Below are positions 1-7,894 of a stretch of 64,000 nt of DNA, one piece after another; positions within the stretch are counted from its first letter, which is position 1; each line of letters starts with the position of its first letter. The stretch is from contig CABUIX010000002.1 of the NCBI GenBank assembly GCA_902491795.1, forward strand, positions 1 through 64,000, given 5' to 3'. The notes beneath the pieces were generated by a model. The model did no database searches and was not told the DNA's origin. It was given only the letters and a program-made list of their open reading frames with translations. The position numbers and the translations under genes were made by a program. This DNA comes from an uncultured Bacteroidales bacterium (GTDB lineage: Bacteria > Bacteroidota > Bacteroidia > Bacteroidales > UBA932).

Positions 1-106
1 AAAGTCCGCCTCTTAAATATAATGTTAAACCGTCCAACTTTTGGGGGTCACATCACATGGCCCAGGTTTTTCGTATCCTTGCATGTGCCGGAGTATCCAG
101 GAAAGC

Positions 107-1198
107 CTAGTTCTCCCCTGCTTCCTTCAGGCGCTCCGCATTTTCCGCGATCTGCAGCTGGTCTATGCATTCCTGGATGTTTCCGTCCATGAATGACGGC
201 AGATTGTACATCGACCAGTTGATGCGGTGGTCGGTAACGCGTCCCTGAGGATAATTGTATGTCCTGATCTTGGCGGAGCGGTCTCCGGTTGAAACCATGG
301 TCTTGCGCTTCGCGGCAATTCCGTCGAGGTATTTCTGATGCTCAAGGTTGTACAGACGCGTCCTGAGTTCCTCAAAAGCACGTTCCTTGTTCTTTATCTG
401 TGAACGTTCCTCCTGGCACTGCACGACAAGTCCGGTGGGAATATGCGTGAGGCGTACAGCAGAATAAGTCGTGTTTACCCCCTGTCCGCCAGGACCGGAA
501 GAGCAGAACAGATCAAGACGTATATCGTCCCAGTTGAGATCCACGTCAAACTCGCCGGCCTCAGGGAAAACGGCAACGGAAGCAGCCGAAGTCTGAATTC
601 GGCCCTGCGTCTCGGTCTGCGGGACTCTCTGAACACGGTGCACGCCTGACTCATATTTCATGACCCCATAAACTCCGTCGTTGCCCGAAAGCTTGAATAC
701 TATCTGCTTGAAGCCGCCGGACGTGCCGGGAGTCTGGTCAGTCACCTCAACCTTCCAACCGCGCGACTCGGCGAAATGCTGGTACATGCGGAACAGGTCA
801 CCGGCAAATATGGCCGCCTCATCCCCTCCGGTACCTCCACGGATTTCGACTATGGCGTTCTTGCTGTCATCCGGGTCGGCAGGTATCAGAAGCAGCTTTA
901 TTTCCTGCTCCTTTGCGGGGATTTTCTCCTCTATCTCGGCGATCTCGGCCCTGGCCATCTCCTTGAGTTCGTCATCCTTCTCGTTCACCAGTATATCCTT
1001 GGCCGAAGCAAGATCTCCGACCATCTTCTCATACTCCTTTCCCGCCTTGATAATCGGTTCAAGTTCCTTGTAGTCCTTGTTCAGCTGCACAAAACGCTTC
1101 ATGTCCGACATCACCTCCGGACTCGACAACTCGTTCTGGAGTTGCTTGAACTTGCCCTCGAGCGAGAGCACCTTGTCAAGTAAATTGTTCTCTGCCAT
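107..1198 (-). CDS. prfA: Peptide chain release factor 1 (RF1)
   Basis: RF1 recognises UAA and UAG in the ribosomal A site and triggers peptidyl-tRNA hydrolysis. The 363-aa product has the catalytic GGQ motif in SSGPGGQGVNTTYS and the tripeptide-anticodon region RVPQTE; this PxT motif marks RF1, whereas RF2 would carry SPF. Length is normal for the family (about 355-365). I place the start at the ATG at 1198; a TTG three codons upstream is possible but overlaps the stop of the upstream gene. The neighbour's stop codon lies one base before this ATG, so the two are probably co-transcribed. Very secure. Confidence 0.97.
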   Translation of the reverse strand: MAENNLLDKVLSLEGKFKQLQNELSSPEVMSDMKRFVQLNKDYKELEPIIKAGKEYEKMVGDLASAKDILVNEKDDELKEMARAEIAEIEEKIPAKEQEIKLLLIPADPDDSKNAIVEIRGGTGGDEAAIFAGDLFRMYQHFAESRGWKVEVTDQTPGTSGGFKQIVFKLSGNDGVYGVMKYESGVHRVQRVPQTETQGRIQTSAASVAVFPEAGEFDVDLNWDDIRLDLFCSSGPGGQGVNTTYSAVRLTHIPTGLVVQCQEERSQIKNKERAFEELRTRLYNLEHQKYLDGIAAKRKTMVSTGDRSAKIRTYNYPQGRVTDHRINWSMYNLPSFMDGNIQECIDQLQIAENAERLKEAGEN

Positions 1199-1199
1199 A

Positions 1200-2321
1200 T
1201 CAGTCAATGTTTTTTACGTAGCAGCGCCTCCTCATGTACAGTTCATGCTCATAGCTGCTCCAGATGTTCACCGCGCTGTTGGATTCGATCTGAGGGTTGG
1301 AAATGGCCCATTTGCTTCCGACCTTTCTGGACTTGTCGGCCATCTCAAGGTAATAGACGGCAGACACTCCCCTGTGCTGCCATTCAGGCACCGCACCGTT
1401 GAGCATGAGATCCGTGGTCTCATAGTTCCCGAGCGCCCGGAGCAGATGTATCCAGCCGAACGGGAAAAGATGCCCCTTCGCCTTCTGAAGAGCTTTCGAA
1501 ATGCTCGGGAAAGATATGCCGAAAGCTACCAGATTGTCATTCTCGTCCATCAGCAGACAGCTTGCCTTGTCAGAGATGAAAGGCATCACGGACTTGGCTT
1601 CCTCCTCTATTTCCGCATCGGTGAACGGAATGAAGTTATAGACTGCCTCCGCAAAACTGTCATTGTACATTTTGAAGAATTTCCTCACCTGCTCAGGATC
1701 CTTCTTGAGTTTGTCTATGCTGCCGAAATGGAGATTGTAACGCTCACGGACGATCTTTGCGACCCTGCGGGTCTTGTCAGGCACGCCATGGTCAGCAACC
1801 ATCTTGTACTGCAGCCAGTCACACTCCTTCTTGAAGCCGAGGCCCGTCAGAAGGTCGTTGTAGTATGGATAATTGTAAAGGCAGTTGAACGGGGGAATGT
1901 TCTCATAGCCTTCCACCAGCATTCCCTGTTTGCCGAGAGTGTTGTAGTAAAGAGGTCCGTGGATTTCAGTCATTCCCTGCTCCCTGGCCCACTTTTCGGC
2001 GGTTCCGATCAGCAGCCCGGCAACTTCCTTGTCGTTTATGCAGTCAAACCACCCGAAACGCACCCGCTTTTTTGAAAAGCGCTCGTTGTACCGCGGATTG
2101 ATCATTGCACAAATACGGCCAACGACCTCTTTCCCGTCAAGCGCAAGCCACATCCTGCGGCTGCAATATGACAGGGACGCACACTTGATCAAGGAATGAA
2201 TCTGGTCAGAATGAATTGCAGGCACATACTGCGGGCAGTTCTTGTAGAGCACATCGGGAAAATTGACGAATCTGCGCAAGTCACGCCTGTCAAGGACTTC
2301 AACTATTCTGTAATCGGGCAT
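1200..2321 (-). CDS. GNAT-like acetyltransferase-fold protein, substrate unknown
   Basis: A 373-aa cytoplasmic protein without signal peptide or membrane segments. It resembles the bacterial GNAT-superfamily proteins often left as hypothetical (tandem N-acetyltransferase fold). The C-terminal stretch GAVPEWQHRGVSAVYYLEM fits an acetyl-CoA-binding helix region, and the N-terminal half has an IHGPLYYNTLGKQGML segment typical of the group. Substrate is unknown. It is the first gene after a strong promoter and is followed immediately by prfA, so it likely sets prfA transcription. I rely on family resemblance by eye; the acetyltransferase activity is inferred, not shown. Confidence 0.7.
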   Translation of the reverse strand: MPDYRIVEVLDRRDLRRFVNFPDVLYKNCPQYVPAIHSDQIHSLIKCASLSYCSRRMWLALDGKEVVGRICAMINPRYNERFSKKRVRFGWFDCINDKEVAGLLIGTAEKWAREQGMTEIHGPLYYNTLGKQGMLVEGYENIPPFNCLYNYPYYNDLLTGLGFKKECDWLQYKMVADHGVPDKTRRVAKIVRERYNLHFGSIDKLKKDPEQVRKFFKMYNDSFAEAVYNFIPFTDAEIEEEAKSVMPFISDKASCLLMDENDNLVAFGISFPSISKALQKAKGHLFPFGWIHLLRALGNYETTDLMLNGAVPEWQHRGVSAVYYLEMADKSRKVGSKWAISNPQIESNSAVNIWSSYEHELYMRRRCYVKNID

Positions 2322-2345
2322 AAGGTTTCAGTTTTGCTCAACCTG

Positions 2346-2376
2346 CAAAGTTAGGTTCAGTTCGGCTCTTTTCAAA
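2346..2376 (-). promoter_or_regulatory. Consensus Bacteroidota promoter for the GNAT-prfA operon
   Basis: On the minus strand a TTTG at 2376-2373, a 19-nt spacer and TAACTTTG at 2353-2346 match the TTTG-N19-TAnnTTTG consensus exactly. The start codon at 2321 lies 24 nt further on. This is the best-formed promoter in the window and serves as a reference for the others. Confidence 0.75.
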
Positions 2377-2405
2377 AATTTTCTTTCCAAAACTTCAGGC
2401 CCGCA

Positions 2406-3197
2406 CTAAAGGCCCTTCGCCTTTGCCTCGTTCCAGAATCCGTCAAGCTGCGCGGCCGTCATTTCACCGAAGCCTTTCCCGCTTTCCCTTACCTTATGCT
2501 CGACATAGTCAAAACGTCTGCGGAATTTGGAGCAGGACCTGCCCAAGGCCTTCTCAGGATCCGTCCCATACAGGCGGGCAGCATTGATCACTGCAAACAG
2601 CAGGTCTCCGAACTCTTCTTCCACATGATCCCCGTCATGCTCGGAGCAGGCTTCCCGGACCTCGTCCAGTTCCTCGTTGACCTTGTCCCAGACATCCTCG
2701 CGCCTTTCCCAGTCGAACCTGCAGCCACGCGCCTTCTCCTGCATCGAAAGGGCCTTGAGGATTGCAGGCATCGCATCAGGAATTCCGGACATTACCGTCT
2801 TGTTGCCGTCCTTTTCCCTGGCCTTCACAAGTTCCCAGGTATCAGCTATCTCCTTTGCGGTCATCTGCCTGTCCTTATCGCTTCCGAACACGTGAGGATG
2901 GCGGAAAATCATCTTTTCGCATTCCGAATCCAGCGAATCGGCTATGTCGAAGAGCCCCTGTTCCTGTCCTATGCGGGCATAGAACACCATATGATACATG
3001 ATGTCACCTATCTCCTTGCAGATATCGCGGGAATTCTTCTTGAGTATCGCATCGCTCAGTTCATACACTTCCTCCTCGGTCATGGGACGTATAGACTCCA
3101 TGGTCTGGTCCGCATTCCACGGGCAATGCTCACGAAGTTCGTCCATAACGTCAAGAAGCCGGCCGAATGCAGCCAACTTTTCTTCTTTTGTATGCAT
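2406..3197 (-). CDS. mazG: Nucleoside triphosphate pyrophosphohydrolase MazG
   Basis: MazG hydrolyses (d)NTPs to NMP and pyrophosphate and is regarded as a house-cleaning enzyme. The 263-aa product has two MazG repeats: the first with LREHCPWNADQTMESI followed by EEEVYELSDAI and EIGDIMYHMVF, the second with EELDEVREA and EEFGDLLFAVINAARL. These Glu/Asp clusters are the EExxE/ExxD magnesium-binding residues. Length fits E. coli MazG (263 aa). It is a single gene; an 84-bp gap separates it from the next minus-strand gene. It is divergent from the CoA-transferase gene. Confidence 0.95.
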   Translation of the reverse strand: MHTKEEKLAAFGRLLDVMDELREHCPWNADQTMESIRPMTEEEVYELSDAILKKNSRDICKEIGDIMYHMVFYARIGQEQGLFDIADSLDSECEKMIFRHPHVFGSDKDRQMTAKEIADTWELVKAREKDGNKTVMSGIPDAMPAILKALSMQEKARGCRFDWERREDVWDKVNEELDEVREACSEHDGDHVEEEFGDLLFAVINAARLYGTDPEKALGRSCSKFRRRFDYVEHKVRESGKGFGEMTAAQLDGFWNEAKAKGL

Positions 3198-3204
3198 ATT
3201 TTGC

Positions 3205-3227
3205 TATTTTTGCCAGGTGCAAAATTA
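3205..3227. promoter_or_regulatory. Overlapping divergent promoter boxes for mazG and the CoA-transferase gene
   Basis: The 46-bp divergent gap holds TATTTTTG on the plus strand (3205-3212) facing the CoA-transferase gene and TAATTTTG on the minus strand (3227-3220) facing mazG. Both fit TAnnTTTG. They lie 31 nt and 22 nt before their start codons. No clear -33 TTTG at the right spacing is visible for either. RNA polymerase can probably occupy only one at a time. Confidence 0.5.
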
Positions 3228-3243
3228 AGAAAAAATACACCTG

Positions 3244-4545
3244 ATGAAAAATCCGAAATATGTTTCCGCCGATGAGGCCGTGAGCCACATCCCCTCGCAT
3301 TGTCATGTTCACCTGAGCAGTGTGGCAAGCGTGCCCCACTGTCTGATACAGGCGCTCTGCCGAAGAGCCGATGCCGGAGACGTGACAGACCTGCATTTTC
3401 ACCACTTCCACACCGAAGGCCCGGCACCTTACAGCGACCCGCAGTATGAAGGCATTTTCTTCGAGCAGGGCTTCTTCGTGGGGCCCAACGTCAGGAAGAA
3501 CGTCAACGGAGGCTATGCGGACTACCTCCCGGTGCATCTTGGAGAAAGCCAGAGACTCTACAGACACGGGCACATCAAATTGGGTGCAGCCCTGGTCAAC
3601 ATCTCCCTCCCGGACAAGGAAGGCAGGGTCAGTCTCGGAACCTCGGTCGACTGTTCAGTGGCCGCGGTCGAGACCGCAGACCTGGTGATCGGGGTCATCA
3701 ACCCGAATGTCCCCTACGCCCATGGTGACCTTCTCAACCTCAACCAGTTCGACTACCTGGTCAAGGACGACTGCCCGCTGGTGACGGCCGCTTTTGCCGA
3801 GCCCACTCCGACTGAAGTGCTGATCGGCAAGAACTGCGCTGCTCTGGTTGACGACGGGGACTGCATACAGATGGGAATCGGAGCACTCCCGAATGCTCTT
3901 GCCGCACAACTTCACGCTCACAAGCACCTCGGGCTGCACACCGAAATGTTTGCCGACGGTCTCATGCGACTGATAAAGAGCGGGGTAATCGACGGATCGC
4001 TCAAAAAAATCGACACCGGAAAGGTGGTGGCATCCTTTCTGCTCGGATCCCAGGATGTCTACTCATTCATTGACGACAATCCAGCAGTGCTGATGAAGGA
4101 CATCAAATACACCAACAACCCAATGGTCATCGCGCAGAATCCCCACATGAAAGCCATCAATTCGGCAACCGAAGTTGACCTTACCGGCCAAATCTGCGCC
4201 GACTCGATAGGCACAAGGATATTCAGCGGCACTGGAGGCCAGCTGGAATTTGTCAGGGGCGCCTCGATGTCCGAAGGCGGAAAGAGCATAACGGCCTTTG
4301 CATCGAGGACAAACAGGGGAAAGAACAAGATAGTCGCCCAGCTGAACCCCGGAGCGGGCGTGGTAACTCCCCGCGCCGATGCTCACTGGATTGTCACGGA
4401 ATACGGAGCCGTGGATCTTTACGGAAAGAGTCTGCAGGAAAGGGCCAAACTGCTGATCAGCATCGCGCATCCGGATGACCGGGAGATGCTCGACCGCGAG
4501 GCATTCGAACGCTTCGGGCCGCATTATCACAATTTCTCGGTATAG
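3244..4545 (+). CDS. Acetyl-CoA hydrolase / CoA-transferase family protein (4-hydroxybutyrate CoA-transferase type)
   Basis: A 433-aa class I CoA-transferase of the acetyl-CoA hydrolase/4-hydroxybutyrate CoA-transferase group. These enzymes move CoA between acetate and another carboxylic acid through a glutamyl-CoA intermediate. The catalytic Glu is probably in GLHTEMFADG, and the oxyanion/CoA-loop motifs appear as MGIGALPNAL and GTGGQLEFVRGAS. Length is typical (430-440). Transcribed alone and closed by a strong terminator. Together with pduL/ackA it gives the cell a second link between acetyl-CoA and acetate. The exact acyl acceptor (butyrate, 4-hydroxybutyrate, propionate or succinate) cannot be read from sequence. 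Confidence 0.88.
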   Translation: MKNPKYVSADEAVSHIPSHCHVHLSSVASVPHCLIQALCRRADAGDVTDLHFHHFHTEGPAPYSDPQYEGIFFEQGFFVGPNVRKNVNGGYADYLPVHLGESQRLYRHGHIKLGAALVNISLPDKEGRVSLGTSVDCSVAAVETADLVIGVINPNVPYAHGDLLNLNQFDYLVKDDCPLVTAAFAEPTPTEVLIGKNCAALVDDGDCIQMGIGALPNALAAQLHAHKHLGLHTEMFADGLMRLIKSGVIDGSLKKIDTGKVVASFLLGSQDVYSFIDDNPAVLMKDIKYTNNPMVIAQNPHMKAINSATEVDLTGQICADSIGTRIFSGTGGQLEFVRGASMSEGGKSITAFASRTNRGKNKIVAQLNPGAGVVTPRADAHWIVTEYGAVDLYGKSLQERAKLLISIAHPDDREMLDREAFERFGPHYHNFSV

Positions 4546-4560
4546 TGCACCACGCGCACG

Positions 4561-4591
4561 AAAAGCCCGTCATGTCATGACGGGCTTTTTT
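4561..4591 (+). terminator. Rho-independent terminator of the CoA-transferase gene
   Basis: Stem 4561-4573 pairs with 4577-4589 around a 3-nt loop and runs into a T tract ending at 4591. The A-rich left arm makes it bidirectional, so it can also stop minus-strand transcripts from the ECF sigma operon that ends at 4618. Confidence 0.85.
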
Positions 4592-4617
4592 CATTGTCTG
4601 CATATATTCAGGGCACG

Positions 4618-4935
4618 TCACAAAACCGAGCGCAAGAAAGAGTTAAGCTGTACGGCAAACAGGATGCATGCCGCTGTCTGTGCTCCATACATAACCCATG
4701 TGTCAGGACAGTTCCAGCAAGTGTCAGTCGCAAGGGAACATGCAAAAACCACACAAAGGACCATACAGACAAGCAATGTCAGCAGCAGGACCGTAAGCGA
4801 TACCTTGGCCTCGAGGCTAATTCTCTTTTGTGGCAGACGGTTCATCACTCTGCGGGTAAACCATTTGTCATGGCGCGGACAGGGAACATGCTCGCTGAAA
4901 AGTTCCCGCAATCTGTCATCATTCAACTCTTTCAT
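4618..4935 (-). CDS. Small two-TM protein downstream of an ECF sigma factor
   Basis: A 105-aa protein with a basic/acidic cytoplasmic N-terminus (about 40 residues, ELFSEHVPCPRHDKWFTRRV) followed by two hydrophobic segments (about residues 45-67 and 82-98). No recognised domain. It overlaps the end of the sigma gene by 17 nt, so the two are translationally linked. Position and layout suggest an anti-sigma or sigma-modulating membrane protein, but it lacks a recognisable FecR or zinc anti-sigma (HxxxCxxC) motif. Function is inferred from context only. Confidence 0.65.
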   Translation of the reverse strand: MKELNDDRLRELFSEHVPCPRHDKWFTRRVMNRLPQKRISLEAKVSLTVLLLTLLVCMVLCVVFACSLATDTCWNCPDTWVMYGAQTAACILFAVQLNSFLRSVL

Positions 4936-5476
4936 ATCCGTTTTTTTTCAAATATTCCCCCAATTTCTGCCGGGAACGTGAAAGGTGTGACTTGACCGTT
5001 CCCTCCGGCATGCCAGTAACCTCGGCTATGCGGGCAACGGCCATATCCTCCATAAAATAAAGTGTGGCGACAGTGCGCTCTTCCGGACGCAGAACCTTCA
5101 GCGCTCCGGCCATGTCAAGCCTGCGGTCAAACGGTTCCGGTGCCTGAGGCATCACCACGGTCTCGTCTATCGGCGAGAAACTGCACTTGCCGCGCCTGCG
5201 CATTTCATCGCAGTAGAGATTGTACGCTACCCTGAAGAGCCAGGTGGAAAATGAGGATAGCCCCTTGTAGCTGCGAATGCGGTAATAGACCTTGATGAAT
5301 GTCTCTTCCGCCAGGTCGTCGCTCGCGGGGCCGTCACCGCCCGTCAGGCCAAGAAAAAACCGCTTTACCCTGCCCTGGTATTTGTCGACCAGCGCGGCGA
5401 AGGCCTTGCGGTCGTCAAACAGGGCACAGCGTGTAACCAGCAGCATGTCCTCAGTCCTGTCCACAGCTTTCTGCAA
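4919..5476 (-). CDS. RNA polymerase ECF-type sigma-70 factor
   Basis: An alternative sigma factor of up to 185 aa. Region 2 is present (AFAALVDKYQGRVKRFF through FSTWLFRVAYNLYCDEMRRR), and region 4 is a helix-turn-helix (RIAEVTGMPEGTVKSHLSRS). The long form starts with TTG at 5476; an ATG at 5446 would remove the first ten residues and still keep region 2 nearly intact, so the start is uncertain. It lies 12 nt after the DUF6249 gene and overlaps the small two-TM gene downstream, forming a three-gene module. Probably signals from the envelope. Its target promoters are not apparent. Confidence 0.92.
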   Translation of the reverse strand: MQKAVDRTEDMLLVTRCALFDDRKAFAALVDKYQGRVKRFFLGLTGGDGPASDDLAEETFIKVYYRIRSYKGLSSFSTWLFRVAYNLYCDEMRRRGKCSFSPIDETVVMPQAPEPFDRRLDMAGALKVLRPEERTVATLYFMEDMAVARIAEVTGMPEGTVKSHLSRSRQKLGEYLKKNGYERVE

Positions 5477-5488
5477 TCAGAAATCACG

Positions 5489-5962
5489 TCAGTCCGCCTG
5501 CTCGGTACCGCTGCCGCTGTCCTCCTCACGCGAAGATACGCGATAGAGGACCAGCTTCCCGGCGCCAACGAGGATACATATCAGCGCCAGACCGAAAATG
5601 AAAAGGCCATAGCCGCCGGCGAAGGCTTCCGTGCCTCCGATGCACCACTTCACGATGCTCCAGACAGCAAGGCCCAGACCTGTACCAATAAATATCAGTC
5701 CCTGATTAAGTGCAGCCAGTTTGCCTGGCTGGGCCTGCTTCGGACCGGAAGTCTCAAAAAACTGGTCTGGCAGTTCTCGGCCGGCCTCTATGGCCGTCTC
5801 AATGACCCTGTAATGCGCCTGTTTCTGCTTGTTGCGGTAGTAGATGACGAAGAAGATCACCAGAAAAGTAAAAATAAAAGGCACGGTTATTCCAAATATT
5901 GGAATAAACGAGGAAATGACATCTTCTGCATCGGATTTTTTGGAAATCAACGTCTTCGGCAT
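5489..5962 (-). CDS. DUF6249-type membrane protein (signal peptide out of frame)
   Basis: A 157-aa product from the ATG at 5962, with one TM near residues 22-42 (IFGITVPFIFTFLVIFFVIYY), a charged middle and two more hydrophobic segments at about 88-105 and 113-137. It resembles DUF6249 inner-membrane proteins that accompany ECF sigma factors in Bacteroidales. Relatives commonly begin with a cleavable signal peptide. A good one lies just upstream but in another frame (see the entry at 5936-6029). The gene as it stands may start internally at 5962, or be broken by one extra base in a six-A run. Confidence 0.7.
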   Translation of the reverse strand: MPKTLISKKSDAEDVISSFIPIFGITVPFIFTFLVIFFVIYYRNKQKQAHYRVIETAIEAGRELPDQFFETSGPKQAQPGKLAALNQGLIFIGTGLGLAVWSIVKWCIGGTEAFAGGYGLFIFGLALICILVGAGKLVLYRVSSREEDSGSGTEQAD

Positions 5963-6029
5963 GTGCGGCGACAGTCGCCCCGGTCCACAACATCAGTGAA
6001 AGCAGCACTGCCATCATGATTCTTTTCAT
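5936..6029 (-). other. Out-of-frame signal-peptide segment belonging to the DUF6249 gene
   Basis: From the ATG at 6029 the minus strand encodes MKRIMMAVLLSLMLW, then an Ala-rich cleavage region ending A-H-A, then E-D-V-D-F-Q-K. At the A6 run (plus-strand T run, 5936-5941) this frame leaves the DUF6249 frame. Removing one A joins the two perfectly, giving F-Q-K-S-D-A-E-D-V-I-S-S. The segment is therefore very likely the true N-terminus of the downstream protein. It is separated by a sequencing error, a real mutation or slippage at the homopolymer. Confidence 0.65.
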
Positions 6030-6224
6030 AATTGTCTCGTTTTATTCGTTCAACTTTTTGATCTTTTCCGGAAATTCACCCATTAGACGCAAACGACAAT
6101 ACGTCAGGTTGCAGAAAAAGGCATTTTTTTCAATTCGTTCTTCAGCCGACAAGACTGGACAAAAAATATAGCATCCAAATTGCCAAAAATCGGTGGACAA
6201 AGGCTAAAGCAAACAAAAAAGCGA

Positions 6225-6232
6225 TAATTTTG
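6225..6232 (+). promoter_or_regulatory. TAnnTTTG -7 box before the GNAT-nitrilase gene
   Basis: TAATTTTG ends 25 nt before the ATG at 6258. No convincing -33 element is seen. It lies in the 228-bp divergent gap between the DUF6249 signal peptide (6029) and this gene. Apart from this box and A/T-rich sequence I see no gene or structure in the gap. Confidence 0.4.
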
Positions 6233-6257
6233 CAAGTTCGAAACCAACAGTAGAGTC

Positions 6258-7802
6258 ATGAAACCGAAAGAAATCAATAAAGTCGAGATCCGCAACCTTC
6301 AGAGAGAGGACTACGACCAGCTGGCAAGTTCATTTACACGGGTGTATGCAGACGGCAGCGACGTGTTCTGGACCCCCGAACAGATAGACAAGCTCATACG
6401 CATCTTTCCCGAAGGACAGATCGTCACCGTGGTGGACGGGAAGATAGTGGGATGCGCACTGTCGATCATCGTCAACTACAATGATGTGAAGAACGACCAC
6501 ACCTATGCCCAGGTGACCGGAAACGAAACCTTCAACACCCACACGCGCAAAGGCAATATCCTCTATGGCATAGAGGTGTTCGTTCATCCTGACTACCGTG
6601 GACTGCGCCTCGCCAGACGCATGTACGACTACCGCAAGGAGCTGTGCGAGAAACTCAACCTCAAAGCCATCATGTTCGGAGGCCGTCTTCCCAACTACCA
6701 CAAATACGCCGACCAGATGCGCCCCAAGGAATATATCGACAAGGTGCGCAAGCGCGAGATATTCGACCCTGTGCTGCTCTTCCAGCTCTCAAACGATTTC
6801 CACGTGCGAAAGGTAATGCGCAACTATCTGCCGAACGACGAGGAATCCAAGCACTTCGCGTGCCTGCTCCAATGGGACAACATCTACTACCAGGAACCGA
6901 CCGAAGAGTACGTGTCTCCCAAGACAACGGTAAGAGTAGGCCTTGTGCAGTGGCAGATGCGCAGCTACAAGACCCTGGACGACCTGTTCGAGCAGGTGGA
7001 GTTCTTCGTGGATTCCGTAAGCAGCTACCAGAGCGACTTCGTACTCTTCCCGGAGTATTTCAATGCGCCTCTAATGGCAAGGTTCAACGATGAGAGCGAG
7101 TCTGAAGCCATACGTGGACTGGCCCAATACACCGACGAAATACGTGAGCGTTTCGTGAATCTGGCAATCCGGTACAACATAAACATCATCACCGGCAGCA
7201 TGCCGCTCATAAAGGAGGACGGGCTGTTATACAACATCGGCTACCTCTGCCGCCGCGACGGAACTTTCGAGATGTACGAGAAGCTGCATATCACTCCGGA
7301 TGAGATGAAATGCTGGGGTCTCAATGGAGGCAAGGCCATCCGGACTTTCGAAACGGACTGCGCCAAGATAGGCGTGCTCATATGCTACGACGTGGAGTTC
7401 CCTGAACTGTCCCGTATCATGGCCGGCGACGGAATGCAGATACTTTTCGTCCCGTTCCTCACCGACACCCAGAATGCATATTCCCGCATAAGGGCTTGTG
7501 CACAGGCACGCGCGATCGAGAACGAATGCTTCGTGGTCATTGCAGGAAGCGTGGGCAATCTTCCGAAAGTACGCAACATGGATATCCAGTATGCTCAGTC
7601 AGGCGTGTTCACGCCGTGTGACTTCGCATTCCCGACAGACGGACGGCGAGCCGAAGCTACTCCCAATACCGAGATGATACTGATTTCCGACGTGGATCTG
7701 AACCTGCTCAACGAACTGCACACCTACGGCAGCGTGAGGAATCTCAAGGACCGCCGCAGTGACCTTTATGAGGTAAGGATGAAAAAGGTAAGCCAGGAAT
7801 AA
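6258..7802 (+). CDS. GNAT acetyltransferase - carbon-nitrogen hydrolase fusion
   Basis: A 514-aa two-domain cytoplasmic enzyme. Residues ~8-190 form a GNAT acetyltransferase, with the acetyl-CoA loop in VHPDYRGLRLARRMYDY. Residues ~225-505 form a nitrilase-superfamily C-N hydrolase with the full triad: Glu in VLFPEYFNAP, Lys in YEKLHITPDE, Cys in GVLICYDVEFPE. The fusion is a recurrent bacterial architecture, so the halves presumably act on related amide substrates. The true substrate is unknown. It has its own promoter and a strong hairpin downstream, and appears monocistronic. Both domains look intact. Confidence 0.9.
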   Translation: MKPKEINKVEIRNLQREDYDQLASSFTRVYADGSDVFWTPEQIDKLIRIFPEGQIVTVVDGKIVGCALSIIVNYNDVKNDHTYAQVTGNETFNTHTRKGNILYGIEVFVHPDYRGLRLARRMYDYRKELCEKLNLKAIMFGGRLPNYHKYADQMRPKEYIDKVRKREIFDPVLLFQLSNDFHVRKVMRNYLPNDEESKHFACLLQWDNIYYQEPTEEYVSPKTTVRVGLVQWQMRSYKTLDDLFEQVEFFVDSVSSYQSDFVLFPEYFNAPLMARFNDESESEAIRGLAQYTDEIRERFVNLAIRYNINIITGSMPLIKEDGLLYNIGYLCRRDGTFEMYEKLHITPDEMKCWGLNGGKAIRTFETDCAKIGVLICYDVEFPELSRIMAGDGMQILFVPFLTDTQNAYSRIRACAQARAIENECFVVIAGSVGNLPKVRNMDIQYAQSGVFTPCDFAFPTDGRRAEATPNTEMILISDVDLNLLNELHTYGSVRNLKDRRSDLYEVRMKKVSQE

Positions 7803-7810
7803 GGAAGGTT

Positions 7811-7873
7811 TTGCAGAGAGTCTGCAAACAGAAGTACCCCCGAGGGCAGACAACCGTTCTGCCTCCGGGGGTA
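7811..7873. terminator. Double hairpin between convergent genes
   Basis: A small 8-bp hairpin (7811-7818 with 7822-7829) precedes a long 16-position stem (7836-7851 with 7858-7873, one mismatch and one G-T pair). The tail is only weakly T-rich on either strand. It separates the GNAT-nitrilase gene from the convergent cytidylate-kinase-like gene and probably ends both transcripts. Confidence 0.6.
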
Positions 7874-7894
7874 TTCATTTCTACGCATGGGCGT

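Noticed and set aside
1..106. A gene or terminator at the left edge
   Set aside because: 106 bp after prfA with no stem-loop followed by T's and no open frame of note; only the prfA 3' flank can be claimed.
1077..2075. A 332-codon plus-strand open frame opposite the GNAT-like gene
   Set aside because: Shadow of a well-supported minus-strand gene; no promoter or domain of its own. The same applies to long opposite-strand frames at 23606-24940 and 40029-41123.
6104..6295. A 63-codon minus-strand frame before the GNAT-nitrilase gene
   Set aside because: It overlaps the start of a real gene and the promoter region, and shows no domain or signal.
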